Source: Strigomonas culicis
Taxonomy: Eukaryota; Euglenozoa; Kinetoplastea; Trypanosomatida; Trypanosomatidae
DNA: 13,429 nt
Reading direction: 5' to 3'
NCBI GenBank assembly: GCA_000482145.1
Contig: AUXH01000533.1
Location: forward strand, 1 to 13,429
Part shown: in pieces, positions 9,788-13,429 of the stretch
Numbering within the stretch: the first letter of the stretch is position 1
How the letters are laid out: every line of letters begins with the position of its first letter
The notes under the pieces: model-generated
What the model was told of the DNA's origin: nothing
The model's input: the letters and a program-made list of their open reading frames with translations, nothing else
Database searches by the model: none
Made by a program: the position numbers and the translations under genes

Positions 9788-9809
9788 TCCCCCCCTCTTT
9801 CTCTCTAAG
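9788..9809 (+). promoter_or_regulatory. Polypyrimidine tract and trans-splice acceptor for the LRR gene
   Basis: A continuous C/T run at 9788-9806 is followed directly by AAG, giving an AG at 9808-9809. This is the first AG after both this tract and the earlier one at 9718-9735. The predicted leader is about 155 bases with no ATG before 9965. A second option is the C/T tract at 9903-9918 followed by AG at 9934-9935, which would leave a leader of about 29 bases. The sequence does not decide between them. Confidence 0.65.
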
Positions 9810-9964
9810 GAAACACTTCCCATTCTCAGCGCCTTTAGAGCACGGTCGTGCAATTTTATCGTTAAGTCGTCCGTTCGTTCTACCAGTGCCAAGGGAGTCA
9901 GACCCCCTCTCTCCCCCCAAAAAAAATATATATAGAAGCAATAGTAATCCAGCGCGAGTGCAAC

Positions 9965-11533
9965 ATGTCTTCTGGAAGACGAAGGCTCTCCGCCACTTCC
10001 TTCAACCCCGAGAACGTGGACCTGCTGCTGCGCACGGAGCCGGAGCAGTTCACGCGTGAAGAGCTCGCCGCGCTCGCCGCGATCGACCTCGCAGCGCCCG
10101 ACGAGGAGGAGCTGCGGAGGTTCAGAGAGCGGCACACGCACACGGACCCTAAAACGGGGACGGCTGCGCAGGCCCCAGCGGCGCAGCCAACGGACGAGGA
10201 CGATGCGGTGCTGCGTCTAGCGCACCAGCGGATCTCCGTCCGGCCTGGGACGTCCGGCGGCGCTGCCCGCGCACGCCCGGCCACGAGCGGCGGCGGCGCC
10301 GGCAGGCGACGGAGCGCGGCGGTCTCCCCCTCCAAGAGCGGGCCGGCGGCCCCGGTCAAGCTGCCTCCCAGCAACGCGAACGTCTTCACTATCCTCACCA
10401 AGAAGGACCTGGTGGGCGGCACGGAGGGCATCTCCGACGCGGTGCTGCAGACGCGCCACGTGGAGCTGGTGGAGCGCCAGCTGACGAGCACGGAGCCGGC
10501 CGAGTGCTTCCTCAACGCCACACACGTCTATCTGCAGCTGAACCAAATCGATTCGTTAGAGGGGCTTCAGCTGCTGTCGCAGCTTCGCGTGCTTGTCGTC
10601 CACCACAACCGCGTCACCAGCCTGCAGCCCCTGGCCCTGCTGGACGCGCTGCGCTACTTGGATGTCTCCTTCAACCGCATCGAGCAGGTCAACCCCGAGT
10701 GGGACCTGCCGTACCAGCACCTGGAGTACCTGAACCTCCTCGGCAACCCCATGCTGGACGGCGCTGACGCGGAGGCGGCGCTGCAGCGCATCACGGACGT
10801 GTGCACGGAGCTGACGGTGCTCAATGACAAGCCGCTCGCCAGCGGCAGCGGTAGTGAGGGGGACGACGCGGAGGGTCCGGCCGAGGCGCAGCACAAGCCC
10901 CCCACCCCCTCCGTGGGGAACACGCGCCGCCTGCAGCAGACGATCCGGGAGGCGCGCGAGGGCCGCCGGCGCGCAACGTCGTCGCCGGACCTCTCGGCGG
11001 CCAGTGGCGGCGGCGGCGGCGCACCGCAGACCTTCCTCACACAGGAGGAGGCGCGGCTGGTGGACCAGCTCACGCACCGCGCGACGCTCCGGAACGAGCT
11101 GACGCGGCGCACCGCCGCGGCGGAGGTGCCCCTCCCCCTCTCTCAGGGGGAGATGGCGCTGGAGGACCAGCTCGAGGGCGAGCCCAGCACCCCTGCGACG
11201 GACCGGCTCACGGACGAGGTGGGCCGGGCGCGGCTGATGCACGCGAAGCTGTACACGGACCTCGCCTACGCGAGCGGGGTTGCCCACGAGCGGCTGGAGC
11301 GCGCGGTGGAGGAGCAGTGGGGCGGCGTGGCGAAGGTGGTGCAGAGCCGCCACGCCGCGGTCGACGAGCGCCGCCGGCGCCTCCAGGAGGGCAGGGGCGG
11401 GGAGCCGCAGCAGTCCAAGGCGTACGTGGAGGCACTGCAGCTACTGGAGAAGGAGTCGCGCTGCAAGAACTTGGATAAGTACCGCGTGTCGGAGGACACG
11501 GCCAGGCCCACCCCTACCATAAAGAAGCAGTGA
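9965..11533 (+). CDS. Leucine-rich repeat protein, LRRC46-like
   Basis: This 522-residue protein starts at the first ATG after the splice signals. Residues 1-140 are charged, then Ala/Gly/Arg/Ser-rich, and probably disordered. Residues about 142-180 (FTILTKKDLV, GISDAVLQTRHVEL) precede about four leucine-rich repeats at 186-264, with units such as VYLQLNQIDSLEGLQ, LRVLVVHHNRVTSLQPL, LRYLDVSFNRIEQV and LEYLNLLGNPM. An LRR-cap-like segment follows (about 265-287, ITDVCTELTVLND). The spacing fits the SDS22-like or protein-phosphatase-type class of short LRRs. The 'LTKKDL...ISDAVLQTRHV' lead-in plus four repeats resembles LRRC46, a ciliary and sperm-flagellar protein. That assignment is by eye and tentative. 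Residues about 355-505 are charged and helical (EEARLVDQLTHRATLRNELT), likely coiled coil. A role in the flagellum or axoneme is inference from the family, not shown here. The presence of an LRR is near certain. Confidence 0.85.
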   Translation: MSSGRRRLSATSFNPENVDLLLRTEPEQFTREELAALAAIDLAAPDEEELRRFRERHTHTDPKTGTAAQAPAAQPTDEDDAVLRLAHQRISVRPGTSGGAARARPATSGGGAGRRRSAAVSPSKSGPAAPVKLPPSNANVFTILTKKDLVGGTEGISDAVLQTRHVELVERQLTSTEPAECFLNATHVYLQLNQIDSLEGLQLLSQLRVLVVHHNRVTSLQPLALLDALRYLDVSFNRIEQVNPEWDLPYQHLEYLNLLGNPMLDGADAEAALQRITDVCTELTVLNDKPLASGSGSEGDDAEGPAEAQHKPPTPSVGNTRRLQQTIREAREGRRRATSSPDLSAASGGGGGAPQTFLTQEEARLVDQLTHRATLRNELTRRTAAAEVPLPLSQGEMALEDQLEGEPSTPATDRLTDEVGRARLMHAKLYTDLAYASGVAHERLERAVEEQWGGVAKVVQSRHAAVDERRRRLQEGRGGEPQQSKAYVEALQLLEKESRCKNLDKYRVSEDTARPTPTIKKQ

Positions 11534-11950
11534 AAAGGACCGCGAACATACAGGGCTGACGCTCTGTATTGTTTTCTTTTCCCGTTCGCTTGCTTTTTTT
11601 TTCATTTTCCTGCACTGTTTCGTTTCGTGTTTCTATAACAACAGCAACAACTTTTTTTTTGATATGTATATTAGCGGCCCTCATACACGTCCGCATACGT
11701 TTGTTCGACACAAGCTCCCAATCAACAACAAAAAAAAGCAACAACAACGCGATAACATAAATAAAACATGCTTCCCTTTTACGCTGGTTGCTTTCGTGGC
11801 GAACAACTTGTGTGGGAGCGTCTGCAAAGAAACTCGTTTCATCCCCCCCCCCCTCTTCATCTCTCTCTGTCTCCCCTACAGTAGTCATACCACATCATCG
11901 GTAGGAGAACGCTGGTCCGTCGCATTTAGGGTGGCGCGCCGCAGTGGATC
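11534..11950 (+). other. Intergenic spacer 3: 3' UTR of LRR gene, splice signal and leader of the last gene
   Basis: This 417-base AT-rich spacer contains no gene. A T-rich stretch at about 11567-11613 may act in splicing or, more likely, sits in the 3' UTR of the LRR gene. A-rich sequence (CAACAACAAAAAAAAGC type, about 11723-11765) precedes the main C/T tract and is a plausible polyadenylation region for the LRR mRNA. Open frames crossing the spacer are low-complexity and T- or C-rich. Confidence 0.65.
11843..11881 (+). promoter_or_regulatory. Polypyrimidine tract and trans-splice acceptor for the fourth gene
   Basis: An 11-base C run (11843-11853) opens a nearly pure C/T tract ending in CCCCTACAG, with the first AG at 11880-11881. 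This is the clearest acceptor in the window. The predicted leader is 69 bases (11882-11950), without an ATG before the start at 11951. Confidence 0.8.
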
Positions 11951-12754
11951 ATGAGTGCTAGCACATCCTCGAGCGCCCAGGACGCGATCGCGCTGACGCT
12001 CTTCAAGGTGCTGCAGGACGTGAACGAGGAGCTGCGGAGCCGCCTTCACCCGTCGCGCGGGTCGGCCGCCGCCCTCGCGACGCCCGAGGCCCCGGACAGC
12101 GACGGCGACGCGGACGCGCCGGGGGCGGGGGGCGCCCCCGGCGTGCTGGACGCGCTCACGGAGGGCGACTGGTCCAACCTACTGTACCCCATCGGCGAGC
12201 TGCGGCCGTACCTCCTGTCCTCCACGCTGGAGCCGGCGCCGCCGCGGCGGCCCGCGCGCGGCCGGGCGCGCGACGGCGCGAGGGAGGAGCCCGGCGGCGG
12301 CGCGCTCGCCTCCCCGCTGCGAGTGCTGGAGGACTACGTGTGCTGCCGCGGGGCGGAGCTGCCGATGCGACTGCAGACGGAGGCGCTGCTCCTCCGGCGG
12401 CACGAGAACGAGCACCGGCAGAGCATGCAGGAGCTGATACGCCTGTCCGAGTTTGTCAGCTTCAGTGGCGCCCACGCGCCGGCGCTGCCCGCTGACGCGG
12501 CTCGCAGGCCGGAGCTCGCGGAGGGCCTCGCCCAGTTCACGTCGGCCGAGGAGGCGCGGCAGCGCGTGGCGCGCTGCGAGGAGCGCATCGCGGAGCTGGA
12601 GGACCGCCTGCAGCGCCACGCGCTCGCGCGGATACGGTGCGGCCAGCGCATGGTGCTGCTGTGCGAGGTGGTGGAGGCGCTCCTGCGGCAGCTGGCGCGC
12701 CTGCAGGCGGAGGCGGGGAGCCACCCGCCGTCTCTCAAGCGGAGGCGGGTGTAG
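11951..12754 (+). CDS. Hypothetical coiled-coil protein with NLS-like C-terminus
   Basis: I do not recognise this 267-residue protein. It starts at the first ATG after a strong splice acceptor and has the GC-rich codon use of its neighbours, so it is probably a real gene. Visible parts: an N-terminal predicted helix at about 10-32 (ALTLFKVLQDVNEELRSRL); an acidic Gly/Ala/Pro linker at about 34-68; a short conserved-looking block at about 73-95 (DWSNLLYPIGELRPYLL); an Arg/Gly/Pro-rich low-complexity linker at about 96-118; a helical segment at about 123-168 (VLEDYVCCRGAELPMRLQ onward); and a coiled coil at about 197-254 (CEERIAELEDRLQRHALA). The last residues, SLKRRRV, form a basic cluster like a monopartite nuclear localisation signal. 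No signal peptide or membrane segment is seen. A nuclear or cytoskeletal scaffold role is possible but unsupported. Alternative: a fast-evolving subunit of a known complex that only profile searches would reveal. Confidence 0.8.
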   Translation: MSASTSSSAQDAIALTLFKVLQDVNEELRSRLHPSRGSAAALATPEAPDSDGDADAPGAGGAPGVLDALTEGDWSNLLYPIGELRPYLLSSTLEPAPPRRPARGRARDGAREEPGGGALASPLRVLEDYVCCRGAELPMRLQTEALLLRRHENEHRQSMQELIRLSEFVSFSGAHAPALPADAARRPELAEGLAQFTSAEEARQRVARCEERIAELEDRLQRHALARIRCGQRMVLLCEVVEALLRQLARLQAEAGSHPPSLKRRRV

Positions 12755-12891
12755 ACACCGGAAAGACAACGGCTCCGTGTATAGTCACATCTTTTCTCTT
12801 TGTTTGTTTGTGTTTTTCCTATATAACTTTGTACAAGTTCTGCCATTGTCGCTCTTGATTTTTCTTAAAATAAACGCCTACATATGCGACT

Positions 12892-12935
12892 GTTTTTCCT
12901 TCTTCTCCCTTTTAATTGTCTTAATTTCTGGCAGA
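12892..12935 (+). promoter_or_regulatory. Possible splice acceptor downstream of the last gene
   Basis: A C/T-rich tract at 12892-12913 and further T-rich sequence lead to GGCAG, with the AG at 12934-12935. The ATG at 12941 opens only a five-codon frame. If used, this site would belong to a gene starting beyond the window or to a non-coding transcript. It may also be a signal that only directs polyadenylation of the fourth gene's mRNA. Confidence 0.3.
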
Positions 12936-13385
12936 CTTCATGTGCACATCAAATTGATAGACATACAATTCTCTCTCTTATCTTCTACACACCGCAGCTT
13001 TTTGCCTTATCATTCTTGTTTTTGTTGTTTATATTGAATTAGTAACATTGTTCTCTTTTTTCTTTTTTTTCATAATTTGTTCATCTTGTTTTACTTTTAA
13101 AATTACACATTATTCAGACCACCGTTACACTTCTTTAGTAATTACTTGTTGGTTCTTGTTTTTCTACGAGTTGTTTTTCTTTTCCTTTTCCCACTCTTCC
13201 TGTTTAAAAATACATATCATACAATAAAAAAAAACTTCTTTTTTTTTGGTTCCCTTTATTACATACAGTACTCTTTTTTTTTTTCGTTTTTCTTTCTCTA
13301 TTTCACGCATATTTACATTTATTTAAACGATAGCAATCGTAGCAAAAAAAAAAAAATAAACGAGAAAACACATAGAAGATATCTG

Positions 13386-13416
<31 letters not shown>

Positions 13417-13429
13417 ATATATATATATA
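13386..13429 (+). repeat. (TATC)7-(TA)8 compound microsatellite at window end
   Basis: Seven TATC units (13386-13413) pass directly into eight TA units (13414-13429) and run off the window edge, so the true length is unknown. Such a compound repeat is prone to slippage and can break assemblies, so the window or contig may end here for that reason. Confidence 0.95.

Larger units (their letters stand above)
9596..9964 (+). other. Intergenic spacer 2: 3' UTR of GCP-like gene, CA repeat, splice signals
   Basis: This 369-base spacer has no convincing gene. Its left part (T-rich, 9596 to about 9717) serves as the 3' UTR of the GCP-like gene. It then holds two pyrimidine tracts around a CA repeat, a third C/T tract near 9903-9918, and an A8 plus (TA) stretch at about 9919-9934 just before the start of the next gene. 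A short open frame crosses the spacer, but it encodes only low-complexity sequence from the repeat. Confidence 0.7.
12755..13429. other. AT-rich gene-free region to the window edge
   Basis: At least 675 bases hold no credible gene on either strand. The + strand is strongly T-rich, with many C/T tracts, a T11 run at 13274-13284 and an A13 run at 13344-13356. The left part must be the 3' UTR of the fourth gene. Several tract-plus-AG signals occur (near 12935, 12997 and 13268), but no long frame follows them within the window. The spacer is already longer than the three between the genes. No tRNA-like cloverleaf or box A/B pair was noticed. Confidence 0.7.

Noticed and set aside
9597..9935. 112-codon frame across spacer 2
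   Set aside because: It is made of T-rich and CA-repeat sequence with no protein-like composition, and it sits where the UTRs and splice signals must be.
10556..11353. 265-codon - strand frame opposite the LRR gene
   Set aside because: It is antisense to recognisable LRRs, rich in Arg/Leu/Val/Gln, and has no supporting signals.
11569..11954. Short frames across spacer 3
   Set aside because: They are low-complexity Phe/Ser/Thr-rich translations of T/C-rich UTR sequence and contain the predicted splice acceptor.
12453..13037. 194-codon frame running from the fourth gene into the tail
   Set aside because: The first part is out of frame with the fourth gene. The rest is Phe/Leu/Ser-rich translation of T-rich spacer.
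1..13429. CRISPR arrays, transposons, retroelements, tRNA or rRNA genes
   Set aside because: I saw no spaced direct repeats, transposase or reverse transcriptase motifs, terminal repeats or cloverleaf-forming segments. The only repeats are simple microsatellites.

Overview
This window looks like nuclear DNA from a trypanosomatid (kinetoplastid) protist. Four long, intronless, very GC-rich reading frames lie head to tail on the + strand. They are separated by short (327-417 base) AT- and T-rich spacers. Each internal spacer carries a polypyrimidine tract followed by an AG dinucleotide a short distance before the next ATG, which is the trans-splicing acceptor arrangement of polycistronic transcription units. 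None of the three predicted 5' leaders contains an upstream ATG. There is no bacterial ribosome binding site logic, and the protein families are eukaryotic (HECT ubiquitin ligase, gamma-tubulin complex protein, ciliary-type LRR protein). The genus cannot be fixed from sequence alone. The short T-rich spacers fit Trypanosoma at least as well as Leishmania-type genomes.

Layout: (1) 2-5629, a 5'-truncated giant HECT E3 ubiquitin ligase with a LamG/ConA-like domain, two SPRY domains and a C-terminal HECT domain whose catalytic Cys codon is at 5420-5422. (2) 5957-9595, a 1212-residue protein that I read as a divergent gamma-tubulin complex component (Spc97/Spc98 or GCP family). It has a long acidic N-terminus and a nine-Asp run. 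(3) 9965-11533, a 522-residue protein with a short leucine-rich-repeat block and disordered and helical flanks, resembling the LRRC46-type ciliary LRR proteins. (4) 11951-12754, a 267-residue coiled-coil protein of unknown function with a basic, NLS-like C-terminus. After it comes at least 675 bases of gene-free, AT-rich DNA that ends in a TATC/TA microsatellite at the window edge.

How the genes relate: in trypanosomatids co-transcription does not imply shared function. Still, two of the four products (the gamma-tubulin complex component and the LRR protein) point to the microtubule and flagellar cytoskeleton. I see no CRISPR array, mobile element, tRNA or rRNA gene, and no evidence of a defence or biosynthetic system. 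The most unusual things are the HECT ligase's domain set and the low-complexity insert beside its active site, the divergence and insertions of the GCP-like protein, the unrecognised fourth protein, and the AT-rich repeat-bearing tail.
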